Below, piece by piece: positions 1 through 7,084 of a DNA stretch of 9,524 nt (positions within the stretch are counted from its first letter, which is position 1; every line of letters starts with the position of its first letter). The DNA comes from Porphyromonadaceae bacterium (lineage in GTDB: Bacteria > Bacteroidota > Bacteroidia > Bacteroidales > Tannerellaceae): the NCBI GenBank assembly GCA_003517945.1, contig DOZP01000249.1, positions 1 to 9,524 on the forward strand. The letters run 5' to 3'. The position numbers and the translations under genes are program-made. The notes under the pieces were generated by a model. That model worked only from the letters and a program-made list of their open reading frames with translations. It was not told where the DNA came from and made no database searches.

Positions 1-1538
1 GCTTTCAGATAGTCCGTAACAGCATCCGCGCTCTTAACGCCGTTCAGTGTCTGGGCAGCCGTACTGTAATCCTTTGTCAGGATCTGCGCAAGAGCGGCAT
101 TATTACTCTTCGTTCCGGCAAATGAACTGACGGCTTTTGCATAATCACCCTGTTCTAAGTAAAGCAAACCAAGCGCTTCACCCAATTCAGGTACATCAGA
201 TGCGTTACCGAACAATTGCTGGGCTTTGCTCTTATCGCCTTTCAGTAAAGCAAGAAGACCTAAGTTTATATTAGCTTCGCTGTTGTTCTTGACAGCATTT
301 GCTTTGTTAAACATTTCTTCTGCCTTGTCATAATCACCTGCACGGAAACGTTGCATACCGATATTATTCCATGTACGATAGTCGCTTGGATAAATATTAC
401 TTGCTTTTGTATAAATCGTCTCTTTTTCAGCTTCGTTATCCGTCAGTGTAGCGGCATACAATAGCTCTTCAACAGTAAGGCTTCCGGCATCACTCTTAGC
501 CAGTGATGTAATCTCTTCATCCGATTTTCCGATAATCTCAATGTTTGCAGTCAGACGTGAACGACGTAACTGCGGAAGTATTTCATCCGCCAATGATTTG
601 AATACGGTAGAAATATTTTTGATTTCACGTTCTCTTTCTTCCGGATCTTTGTACATAGACAATACGCGAAGCACAAGATCTTTATCCTGAAGGTTTGATT
701 TGGAAACAAGTTCGCTGAATCCTTCCCAGTCCTGAGCCGTATAACGGGCATCTACAGGAACATCTATCTTACGTTTTTTCAGTTCTTTGTTCAGATAATT
801 CGCAGTATTACTTTCACGACGTTCCGCCAACGCATCATTCAATTTCAACCCTCCGTCCGGAGAAGCATAAGCCGAAATTTCAACGGAAACATTCTGGTTC
901 GGAGCTTCATTGGCATTTTCAACAAGATTCTGCCAGTCTTTCACTTCACCCTTATTCAGTTCATTCGAACGTAATTCGGCCTGCTGTATCAGGAACATGA
1001 TATTGGCATCATAGGCCTCTTTGATGATACGTTGAAACTTATCTGCGCCTACAGCAGGATTAGCTGTTGCGGCATCCGCCAAAGCGGAAGTAGCGACCAC
1101 GCCTTCGCCAATTTTGAGATCCGGCAGTTTTACCGTTTTATTTTTTATCTTGGCTTCAAACGTAAGAAACAATTCGGATTTTTTCATAGCCGGCTTGTAT
1201 TCGAATTTTGAACGCATTGTGGCATTTCCTCCGGAAGTATAAGGAACCACTTGGTTATTAGCTTTTACTTTCTCTCCCTGGAAAGTATAAGAAGTTCCCC
1301 ACGTTTCGCCGGTAGCGTAACGAAGTACCGGAGTGACAGTCACTACGGCATTTTTGTTAAACCATTTAGCCGGAAATGTCGCATTGATAGTTACAGGTAT
1401 TTCACCACCTATCGCTTCAAGAGGTTGCGGTTCAGCTTTGATATACTGCTCCGACAACGGAGTTAATTTTCCCGAACAAGCCGAGAATACGAAAATTGCT
1501 GCCAACACAAGGAATGGCATAAAGACTTTCTTGTTCAT
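1..1538 (-). CDS. OmpA-like / TPR lipoprotein, 3' end outside the window
   Basis: An open frame with no stop runs from ATG at 1538 to the left edge (512 codons), so the C-terminus is missing. The N-terminus MNKKVFMPFLVLAAIFVFSAC is a lipoprotein signal with the lipid-carrying Cys at residue 21; SGKL follows, with no acidic surface-export signal, so an outer-membrane anchor facing the periplasm is likely. Residues ~25-145 look beta-rich. Residues ~215-340 resemble a Bacteroidetes OmpA C-terminal (peptidoglycan-associated) domain: an ISAYASPDGG segment near 225, then N..LAERR and a later LRRS motif. Residues ~375-500 form TPR-like helical repeats (WNNIGMQRFRAGDYDKAEEMF, then LGLLALLKGDKSKAQQLF and LGLLYLEQGDYAKAV). 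The likely role is a cell-envelope scaffold; the exact partner is unknown. It is divergent from aroA, with its own -7 box at 1625-1632. The domain calls rest on motif recognition only. Confidence 0.85.
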   Translation of the reverse strand, partial: MNKKVFMPFLVLAAIFVFSACSGKLTPLSEQYIKAEPQPLEAIGGEIPVTINATFPAKWFNKNAVVTVTPVLRYATGETWGTSYTFQGEKVKANNQVVPYTSGGNATMRSKFEYKPAMKKSELFLTFEAKIKNKTVKLPDLKIGEGVVATSALADAATANPAVGADKFQRIIKEAYDANIMFLIQQAELRSNELNKGEVKDWQNLVENANEAPNQNVSVEISAYASPDGGLKLNDALAERRESNTANYLNKELKKRKIDVPVDARYTAQDWEGFSELVSKSNLQDKDLVLRVLSMYKDPEEREREIKNISTVFKSLADEILPQLRRSRLTANIEIIGKSDEEITSLAKSDAGSLTVEELLYAATLTDNEAEKETIYTKASNIYPSDYRTWNNIGMQRFRAGDYDKAEEMFNKANAVKNNSEANINLGLLALLKGDKSKAQQLFGNASDVPELGEALGLLYLEQGDYAKAVSSFAGTKSNNAALAQILTKDYSTAAQTLNGVKSADAVTDYLK

Positions 1539-1624
1539 AACAGTTAACTTTAAAAAATTGTTTATATATTCATTCTATTTATTTGTTTTCAAGCTGAAGT
1601 ATAACCGCATCATACGATTGCGTG

Positions 1625-1632
1625 CAAAATTA
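1625..1632 (-). promoter_or_regulatory. Candidate Bacteroidetes -7 box for the OmpA/TPR lipoprotein
   Basis: Read on the minus strand the sequence is TAATTTTG, an exact match to the Bacteroidetes -7 consensus TAnnTTTG. Transcription would start near 1617, giving an ~80-nt leader before ATG at 1538. No good TTTG -33 box is seen at the usual distance, so the call is moderate. Confidence 0.45.
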
Positions 1633-1633
1633 G

Positions 1634-1682
1634 AAAAAAACTTTTACAGGAGCGATAAAAAACGGAAAAAAACTCAAAAAAA
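1634..1682. promoter_or_regulatory. Phased A-tracts in the divergent promoter region
   Basis: Runs of A lie at 1634-1640, 1657-1662, 1666-1672 and 1676-1682. The last three have centres 9.5-10 bp apart, and the first is about two helical turns before them. Such phasing is known to bend DNA. The tracts sit directly upstream of the aroA -7 box and behind the divergent lipoprotein promoter, where they could act as an UP-like or curvature element. The phasing is seen directly; the function is inferred. Confidence 0.4.
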
Positions 1683-1685
1683 TTG

Positions 1686-1693
1686 TACTTTTG
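1686..1693 (+). promoter_or_regulatory. Candidate Bacteroidetes -7 box for aroA
   Basis: TACTTTTG matches TAnnTTTG exactly. Transcription would begin near 1700, leaving a short leader of ~16 nt before ATG at 1716. The -33 region is A-tract DNA rather than a clear TTTG. Confidence 0.55.
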
Positions 1694-1715
1694 CGTACTT
1701 ATTTAAAAAGAGATT

Positions 1716-2969
1716 ATGAACTACTTGATAAAAGCCCCGGAAAGGCTACATGCCGAAATCTATTTGCCGGCATCTAAAAGCATCAGTAACAGGGTATTCA
1801 TACTAAATGCTTTATGTAATCACTCCAATGAAATAATAAATATATCGGCATGCGACGACACGGATGTGATGGAAAAAGCGCTCCACGATGAAAGCAACGA
1901 AATAAACATCGGAGCAGCCGGAACAGCCATGCGTTTTCTGACCGCTTACCTGTCTACAAAAAAAGGGACCCGGATAATAACCGGAACGGAAAGGATGAAA
2001 AATCGCCCCATAAAACTGCTGGTAGAAGCGCTGAAATCATTAGGAGCGGAAATCGAATACATTGAAAAAGAAGGATTTCCGCCATTACGCATCAAAGGAC
2101 AGACACTGACCGGAGGGGATATCTCCCTGAACGGAGGCGTGAGTTCGCAATATATTTCGGCTTTGCTGATGATTGCACCCCGGATGACAAACGGTATGCG
2201 CCTGCACCTGACCGGCGATATCATTTCCAAGCCATATATCAATCTGACGATACGGCTTATGCGCATGTTCGGAGTAATCGTCTTTGAAGAAGGACAAACC
2301 TTTACCGTTCCGCCTCAACAATATTCACCGGTAGCGAATTTTACAGTAGAAGCGGATTGGAGCGCCGCCTCTTACTGGTATGAAATGGTGGCATTATGCA
2401 GAGATGAAGAAGCGCATATTTCACTTTCCGGATTATCGGCGGACAGTTTGCAGGGAGACGCATCCATTGCAAAACTATTTGATAAACTGGGTGTAAAAAC
2501 AACATTTACATTGTCGGGCGTTACGCTTACGAAAAAAGAGCGGAATACGGATCTTCCGCTTACATTCGATTTTGTTGCCATGCCCGACATGGCGCAAACA
2601 GTCGTCGTCACCTGTGCAATGCTTGGTATACCATTCAGATTCACCGGCTTACAAAGCCTCAAAATAAAAGAAACAGACAGACTGGAAGCACTCCGGACGG
2701 AATTAGGCAAATTGGGTTATCCGTTAACTATACATGACGGTAACTGCCTCGAATGGGATGGTAAGAGGAATAAGATCATACAACCACCGGTAATAGCTAC
2801 CTACGAAGATCATCGTATGGCAATGGCTTTCGCTCCCATATCCGTCTGCAGGAAAGAAGGAATATCTATTGCCGACCCGCAGGTTGTGTCAAAAAGCTAC
2901 CCATCCTATTGGGAAGACCTTACAAAAAGCGGATTTTCAATCGAAACCGGCCCGTCCGTTCCCCGATAA
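1716..2969 (+). CDS. aroA: 3-phosphoshikimate 1-carboxyvinyltransferase (EPSP synthase)
   Basis: Cytoplasmic enzyme of the shikimate pathway: it joins phosphoenolpyruvate to shikimate-3-phosphate to make EPSP, the precursor of chorismate and aromatic amino acids. The 417 residues form the two-domain EPSPS fold. Visible active-site elements are PASKSISNR at 18-26 (K21, S22, R26), GAAGTAMRF at 66-74, GGVSSQ at 140-145, MPDMAQT at 289-295 (catalytic Asp291), KIKETDRL at 316-323 (Glu319, Arg322), EDHRMAM at 364-370 and VSKSYP at 391-396 (Lys393). All key residues known from the E. coli enzyme have a counterpart. Compared with E. coli, the stretch between DDTDVM (~47-52) and the GAAGT loop is about 30 residues shorter. 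The loop also has Ala for the usual Asn and Phe for the Pro equivalent to E. coli P101, a position linked to glyphosate sensitivity. ATG at 1716 follows the -7 box closely; the next gene starts 10 nt after the stop. Confidence 0.97.
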   Translation: MNYLIKAPERLHAEIYLPASKSISNRVFILNALCNHSNEIINISACDDTDVMEKALHDESNEINIGAAGTAMRFLTAYLSTKKGTRIITGTERMKNRPIKLLVEALKSLGAEIEYIEKEGFPPLRIKGQTLTGGDISLNGGVSSQYISALLMIAPRMTNGMRLHLTGDIISKPYINLTIRLMRMFGVIVFEEGQTFTVPPQQYSPVANFTVEADWSAASYWYEMVALCRDEEAHISLSGLSADSLQGDASIAKLFDKLGVKTTFTLSGVTLTKKERNTDLPLTFDFVAMPDMAQTVVVTCAMLGIPFRFTGLQSLKIKETDRLEALRTELGKLGYPLTIHDGNCLEWDGKRNKIIQPPVIATYEDHRMAMAFAPISVCRKEGISIADPQVVSKSYPSYWEDLTKSGFSIETGPSVPR

Positions 2970-2979
2970 AAACAAAATT

Positions 2980-3396
2980 ATGTGGTATCTGGTTTCAGGC
3001 ATAATCATTTTAGGCATTATAACGGCGATTATCGGCTTCGTAGATAACCGCAAACGGCGTTCCGTAAGCAGCGAAACGGAGCAGGACGGAAACGATACGG
3101 CGCCGGTTGTCTCTGAAGAATGTTGCGGTCAGCATGAAGTATGCGAACGTGACAGCCTGCTGGCGGCAGCAAGTAAAAAAATCGAATATTATGACGATGA
3201 AGAGCTCGACGCATACTACGGAAAAGAATCGAACCGGTACAATGAAAAAGAAGTAGAAGAGTTTCGTGAAGTGCTCTATACAATGCGTGAAACAGAAGTA
3301 GCCGGTTGGATCCGCAGCCTTCAACTTCGCGGAATCAACCTGCCCGACCAGTTGAAAGACGAAGCCTTTTTAATCGTGGAAGAACGGCAAAAATAG
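2980..3396 (+). CDS. Small membrane-anchored conserved-looking protein with CCxxHxxC motif
   Basis: This 138-residue protein has one N-terminal membrane helix (residues ~2-21, WYLVSGIIILGIITAIIGF), a basic stop-transfer NRKRR, and then a soluble, acidic and probably cytoplasmic tail. The tail holds CCGQHEVC at 48-55, which could bind a metal or form disulfides, an acidic tyrosine-rich segment YYDDEELDAYY at 70-80, and a helical C-terminus ending in LPDQLKDEAFLIVEE. ATG at 2980 was chosen because it opens at the membrane helix. The open frame extends upstream to 2869, but only by reading through the end of aroA in another frame. It lies 10 nt after aroA, so co-transcription is likely. Its base composition resembles aroA, so it looks native. 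I do not know its function; a link to aroA is only by position. Confidence 0.85.
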   Translation: MWYLVSGIIILGIITAIIGFVDNRKRRSVSSETEQDGNDTAPVVSEECCGQHEVCERDSLLAAASKKIEYYDDEELDAYYGKESNRYNEKEVEEFREVLYTMRETEVAGWIRSLQLRGINLPDQLKDEAFLIVEERQK

Positions 3397-3408
3397 CAGA
3401 TTTTTATG

Positions 3409-3416
3409 TAAGTTTG
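3409..3416 (+). promoter_or_regulatory. Candidate -7 box for the defence-like operon
   Basis: TAAGTTTG matches TAnnTTTG exactly and lies in the 63-nt gap before the DUF262 gene. The start of transcription would be near 3423, giving a ~37-nt leader. The octamer GTAAGTTT occurs at 3408 and again at 3421, one copy over the -7 box and one over the expected start site, so it could be an operator repeat. There is no clear -33 TTTG. Confidence 0.5.
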
Positions 3417-3459
3417 CACAGTAAGTTTTTAAAACAGTTATTTGGATAGGGGAATAGAA

Positions 3460-4581
3460 ATGAAAATAGAAAATAGAAAACGACAACAAGAAACTTTATT
3501 TGAAAACGAAGATGTTGTTGAAAATGAAGATAAAGGCCTTGGCATGAGGAAGCCTTTTAATCCTAACAAAATAAAAATCAGCGCACAAGTCACAACAGTA
3601 TCTTTAATATTGGAGCGTATCCGCCATAATGAAATAAAATTGGATACAGAATTTCAACGAAAAGAAGGCTTGTGGAAAGATGAACAACAAAGCCGGTTGA
3701 TTGAATCTATTTTAATTCGTTTTCCACTACCCGTATTTTATTTTGATGGAAGTGATCCGGATGAATGGTTAGTCATTGATGGATTACAGCGCCTTACCAG
3801 TTTAAAAAGATTTATGATTACAAAAGAATTAAACTTAACCGGCCTTGAATTCTTGAAAGAACTTGAAAGTAAAGGTTGGAACGACTTAGATAGGCCACTA
3901 CAACGTCAAATAAATGAAACTACACTTCAATGTTATGTTATCGAAGAGGCTGAACCCGATGTAAAGTATAATATTTTCAAACGAATCAATACCGGAGGCC
4001 TAAATCTATCTGACCAAGAAATTAGGCATGCCATGCACCAAGATGTGGCTAATTATCTTAAACTATTAGCCCAAAGTGCTGAATTTATTGATGCTACACG
4101 AGGCAAGATAAGTACAGAAAGAATGCAGGACAGAGATTTTATCAATAGATTTTTAGCATTCTACCTTTTGAATTATGATACAGATTATGCTCATGATGAT
4201 GATTTGGATTCATTTATGAATAGGGCCTTAGATAAGCTTGCAGAATTAAATGATAGGGATTTGGATGATATCGAAACAAGATTTAAAAAAGCCATGATCC
4301 TTTCCAAAGAAATATTTGGAGATCATGCATTTTCGAAAAATACAGAATACAAAAAGATAAATAAAGCTTTATTTGAGGTAATGAGTGTCTCTTTTGCAAA
4401 ACTATCTGATGCGGATAGGCAAATCTTATTATCCGGAAAATCAAAATTTAAATCATTGTTTTATAAAGGAGTAAAAGACTCTTTCGCTAATTCGTTGACA
4501 AGCAATACTGGAGGTAAATCTAATGTAATGCTACGATATAGAGAATTCAAAAAAATAGTTGATCAGATTATAAATAAATAG
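3460..4581 (+). CDS. DUF262 (ParB/GmrS-like) protein, first gene of a defence-like operon
   Basis: A 373-residue protein of the DUF262 family, whose members include the NTPase/sensor half of GmrSD-type restriction enzymes and other phage-defence proteins. Motifs seen: TEFQRKEGLW at 63-72, QQSRLIESILIRFPLP at 76-91, IDGLQRLTSL at 106-115 (the DGQQR motif, with Leu for the first Gln) and FKRINTGGLNLSDQEIRHA at 173-191, a hallmark of the family. The C-terminal part (~230-373) is helical and shows no HNH/DUF1524 nuclease motif, so it may act as an NTPase or sensor rather than a nuclease by itself. The N-terminus (1-35) is charged and probably disordered. ATG at 3460 is preferred over an in-frame TTG at 3442, which adds only six residues. 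The stop lies 3 nt before the ATPase gene. Low GC compared with aroA suggests transfer. Confidence 0.88.
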   Translation: MKIENRKRQQETLFENEDVVENEDKGLGMRKPFNPNKIKISAQVTTVSLILERIRHNEIKLDTEFQRKEGLWKDEQQSRLIESILIRFPLPVFYFDGSDPDEWLVIDGLQRLTSLKRFMITKELNLTGLEFLKELESKGWNDLDRPLQRQINETTLQCYVIEEAEPDVKYNIFKRINTGGLNLSDQEIRHAMHQDVANYLKLLAQSAEFIDATRGKISTERMQDRDFINRFLAFYLLNYDTDYAHDDDLDSFMNRALDKLAELNDRDLDDIETRFKKAMILSKEIFGDHAFSKNTEYKKINKALFEVMSVSFAKLSDADRQILLSGKSKFKSLFYKGVKDSFANSLTSNTGGKSNVMLRYREFKKIVDQIINK

Positions 4582-4584
4582 GTT

Positions 4585-5700
4585 ATGATAACTCAAATAG
4601 AAATTAAGAATTTTAAATCTATAAGAAAGGCTTATATTCGGACAAAAAAACTGAATCTTCTAATGGGATTAAACGGAATGGGCAAAAGCTCATTTATTCA
4701 AATGTTGCTATTATTAATGCAAAGTGATAAGCTGGAAGAAAGAGTTATTGATTTAAATGGGGGTTTGGCTCAAATAGGAAGAGGACAAGACGCTTTATAT
4801 CAATTCGCAGAAGACGATTTTATTGAGTTTGGTATTGAATTTGAGGAAGATAAATTTAATTGGAAATTCAATTATCAAAAAGACAAAGATAAATTGGTTT
4901 CAGATATCGGTTTTTCAAAAAAACAAATGGACTATTTCAGAGAAAAGACCAAATTATTTCAGTACATAAGCGCCGAAAGAATTGGACCTCAAGACATTTA
5001 TGAAGCATCAAGCATTACTGTGTCAGATAAAAAACAATTGGGTCAATTAGGAGAGTTTGCGGCCTATTATCTTAATGTCTTTGGTTCGGAATATGATGTA
5101 AATAAAAAATTACAGCATCCAAAAGCAAATTCCGGAAAATTAAATGCACAAGTAAATGCATGGTTAGGAGAAATATCACCGGGAATTTCCTTGAATACTA
5201 AATACATTCCAGAAGTAAACAAAGTGATTTTGGATTATCAATTTGACTTGGAAAAGACAACAACCAATCCGTTCAGGCCTAAAAACGTCGGTTTTGGTAT
5301 TTCTTATGTATTACCTATTGTTTTGGCGCTGCTTACTGTAGAGGAAAACAAAATAATTGTAATTGAAAACCCCGAATCACATATACATCCCAAGGGACAA
5401 GCTAAATTAGGCGAATTAATATCATTGGCTGCTCAAAGTGGGGCTCAAATATTTATAGAAACGCATAGTGACCATATATTAAATGGAATAAGAGTGGCTG
5501 TGAAAAATTTCCATTCATCAAATGGTGTGTTGGGAATTTCAAAAGACAATGTCAATATCCTATTTTTTGACAAAATCACAACAGATAAAGAGCAATACAG
5601 CAAAATAACGCCAATCAGAGTTGACCATAAAGGAGAATTAGACGAATATCCAACGGACTTTTTGGATGAATGGAGCAACCAATTACTAAAATTATTATAA
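4585..5700 (+). CDS. AAA/ABC-type ATPase with DUF3696-like C-terminus, second gene of the operon
   Basis: A 371-residue OLD/SMC-like ATPase, probably cytoplasmic. It begins ITQIEIKNFKSI, typical of AAA_15/AAA_21 ATPases, with Walker A GLNGMGKSS at 28-36, the family signature YISAERIGPQDIY at 127-139, an ABC-like signature FGISYVLPIVLAL at 237-249, Walker B IIVIENPESHIHP at 257-269 (Glu261) and the switch-His motif IETHSDHILNGI at 291-302. The C-terminus, with ELDEYPTDFLDEW at 351-363, fits DUF3696. There is no TOPRIM domain, so it is not an OLD or GajA nuclease. It likely dimerises on ATP and drives conformational control of its partners. It starts 3 nt after the DUF262 gene and ends 3 nt before the toxin-fusion gene, so the three are almost certainly co-transcribed and translationally coupled. 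From memory, DUF3696 ATPases mark the Menshen anti-phage system. Confidence 0.9.
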   Translation: MITQIEIKNFKSIRKAYIRTKKLNLLMGLNGMGKSSFIQMLLLLMQSDKLEERVIDLNGGLAQIGRGQDALYQFAEDDFIEFGIEFEEDKFNWKFNYQKDKDKLVSDIGFSKKQMDYFREKTKLFQYISAERIGPQDIYEASSITVSDKKQLGQLGEFAAYYLNVFGSEYDVNKKLQHPKANSGKLNAQVNAWLGEISPGISLNTKYIPEVNKVILDYQFDLEKTTTNPFRPKNVGFGISYVLPIVLALLTVEENKIIVIENPESHIHPKGQAKLGELISLAAQSGAQIFIETHSDHILNGIRVAVKNFHSSNGVLGISKDNVNILFFDKITTDKEQYSKITPIRVDHKGELDEYPTDFLDEWSNQLLKLL

Positions 5701-5703
5701 ATC

Positions 5704-6579
5704 ATGGAATTGGTTTGCAATGAATTATCACTTTTCCCATTGGTGAGTTCCAATCAAGAAGCAGAAGAGTTATTTAAAAATACATTAAAAACGTTCGAGG
5801 TATTTAAAGAGAAGTTTGGATTTAATCATATTCGGTTTCCTATTGACTTTCAAAACCAACAGATAACTTCGTCGCACACATATGTCGAGTGGATTGAAAC
5901 CATATCAAGTAAAATTTTAAGAGATACAATCATCAAGCTATTTAGATCACCATTCACTGATGATTTAAACCCTGATGAATTGGATGTTTTTTTCAAAAGC
6001 GAATACAAAATAGCTCATAAAGATGTTCCCGCAAAAAGTAATCCAATAGGTTTACCGGTTGCCCATATTCTAAATACGCCTACAATCAGTTTTAATACTC
6101 ATCCTTTTTGGCAAAAAAGAAAAATCAATATTTCGAAAGTAAATACTTCCGAATCTGAAAATTTAGTCTTTGTAACTTATAATCTTTGCTTGGATTCAGA
6201 CCATGAAAGCCAAGAATTTTCCGAATGGACAAATTTATCCATGGTTGAATCAATAAACTCTATTGAAATTTTAAAGAAATATTTAAACTTCAAAAAATAT
6301 ACAGTTCATTTTACAGAAGACTTTATACGGCAATTATTTGAGTGGAAAAAAGAAAATCCCAAAACTTACAAAAGTATTTTAATTCTAATGAAAGATGTCC
6401 AATTGCACCCTTTCACCGGAGGAATGGGCCAAACTGAAAATCTCAAAAACAGAGGGAAAGAAGCTTCCAAAAGAATAACCAATAGTTATTCAAAGGGAGA
6501 CCGGCTTAGTTATTTTCTTGAAAACAACCGTATAACATTTGTGGCTTGTAAAGGGCACTATCAATTTCATAACACATGA
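5704..6579 (+). CDS. Putative effector: unknown N-terminal domain fused to YoeB-like mRNA-interferase toxin
   Basis: 291 residues. Residues ~199-286 align along their length with the YoeB toxin of type II toxin-antitoxin systems: the opening YTVHFTEDFIRQLFEW, then LMKDVQLHPFTGGMGQTENLK at 228-248, SKRIT at 255-259, DRLSYFL at 266-272 and FVACKGHY at 279-286. The E. coli YoeB catalytic and RNA-binding residues E46, R59, R65, H83 and Y84 correspond to E245, R257, R267, H285 and Y286. YoeB cleaves mRNA in the ribosomal A site, so translation arrest is the predicted action. The insertion NSYSKG (~260-265) before R267 is longer than in YoeB. Residues 1-195 form a mixed alpha/beta domain I do not recognise. 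No YefM antitoxin gene is adjacent, so inhibition must come from that domain or from the two upstream products. It is the last of three genes with 3-nt gaps. AT-rich like its neighbours. The toxin assignment is by eye from residue matches and is fairly strong; the defence role is inference. Confidence 0.85.
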   Translation: MELVCNELSLFPLVSSNQEAEELFKNTLKTFEVFKEKFGFNHIRFPIDFQNQQITSSHTYVEWIETISSKILRDTIIKLFRSPFTDDLNPDELDVFFKSEYKIAHKDVPAKSNPIGLPVAHILNTPTISFNTHPFWQKRKINISKVNTSESENLVFVTYNLCLDSDHESQEFSEWTNLSMVESINSIEILKKYLNFKKYTVHFTEDFIRQLFEWKKENPKTYKSILILMKDVQLHPFTGGMGQTENLKNRGKEASKRITNSYSKGDRLSYFLENNRITFVACKGHYQFHNT

Positions 6580-6622
6580 AGCCTTATATAACCAAAGACG
6601 AAACTTATAAACAGATTAAAGC

Positions 6623-7084
6623 ATGAAAGAAACAAAAAAGGTATTCAGGTCACGCATAAGCATATTGATAATTGGATTCATATTAGCAACATATATTTGG
6701 ACATGTATACCGATATTTCAACACAAAGAGTATACAGGGTTATTTGTTCTTGGCCCTACTTTGGTATTTATCATAATTATTTTGGCCGGAGTGCATTATG
6801 AAATTTTAGGGGACAAATTATATATAAAAATATGGTTTATCCCAAACGGAAGCGCTAACATTAAGGATATTGTTTCGGTAAAGCGTTCATACAATCTGCT
6901 TTCATCGCCTGCCTCATCTCTTAAGAGGTTGCATATTGGCTTTGTAAATAAGAAGATTGGTTGGTTAATATCACCTGTCAGGGAACAGGAATTTTTTGCG
7001 GCGTTGCAGAGTGTCAATCCGAATATTAAAGTTGATATTCCGGAAAAAAAGGGGAAATGGCATATATGGGACTGGGATATTTAA
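6623..7084 (+). CDS. Membrane protein with YyaB-like bacterial PH domain
   Basis: 153 residues. Two membrane helices (~12-30 and ~38-57) are followed by a domain at 57-136 that fits the YyaB-like PH family (formerly DUF1200): HYEILGDKLYIKIWF, then IKDIVSVKRSYNLLSSPASSLKRLHIGF, then WLISPVREQEFFAALQSVNP. Members are small membrane proteins of unknown role. It starts 44 nt after the YoeB-fusion gene on the same strand, with no hairpin or TAnnTTTG box between them, so read-through from the defence-like operon is possible. Its base composition is nearer that of the chromosome than that of the defence genes. The basic and aromatic C-terminus KKGKWHIWDWDI is unusual. Membership of the defence system is possible but unproven. 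Confidence 0.8.
   Translation: MKETKKVFRSRISILIIGFILATYIWTCIPIFQHKEYTGLFVLGPTLVFIIIILAGVHYEILGDKLYIKIWFIPNGSANIKDIVSVKRSYNLLSSPASSLKRLHIGFVNKKIGWLISPVREQEFFAALQSVNPNIKVDIPEKKGKWHIWDWDI

Noticed and set aside
1251..1719. Two overlapping plus-strand open frames (71 and 128 codons)
   Set aside because: They lie opposite the signal peptide and N-terminal region of the lipoprotein gene and run through its promoter; the minus-strand reading has a signal peptide, domains and family-like composition.
2869..2979. Upstream extension of the small membrane protein to ATG 2869
   Set aside because: The added 37 residues are aroA sequence in another frame; ATG 2980 opens directly on the membrane helix.
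3442..3459. TTG start for the DUF262 gene
   Set aside because: It adds six residues only; ATG at 3460 is the simpler start.
4585..5700. Reading the ATPase as an OLD-family or GajA nuclease
   Set aside because: There is no TOPRIM domain after the ATPase motifs; the short C-terminus fits DUF3696 instead.
6580..6622. Possible YefM-like antitoxin gene next to the YoeB-like domain
   Set aside because: The 43-nt gap is too short, and neither the upstream ATPase nor the downstream PH protein resembles YefM/Phd.
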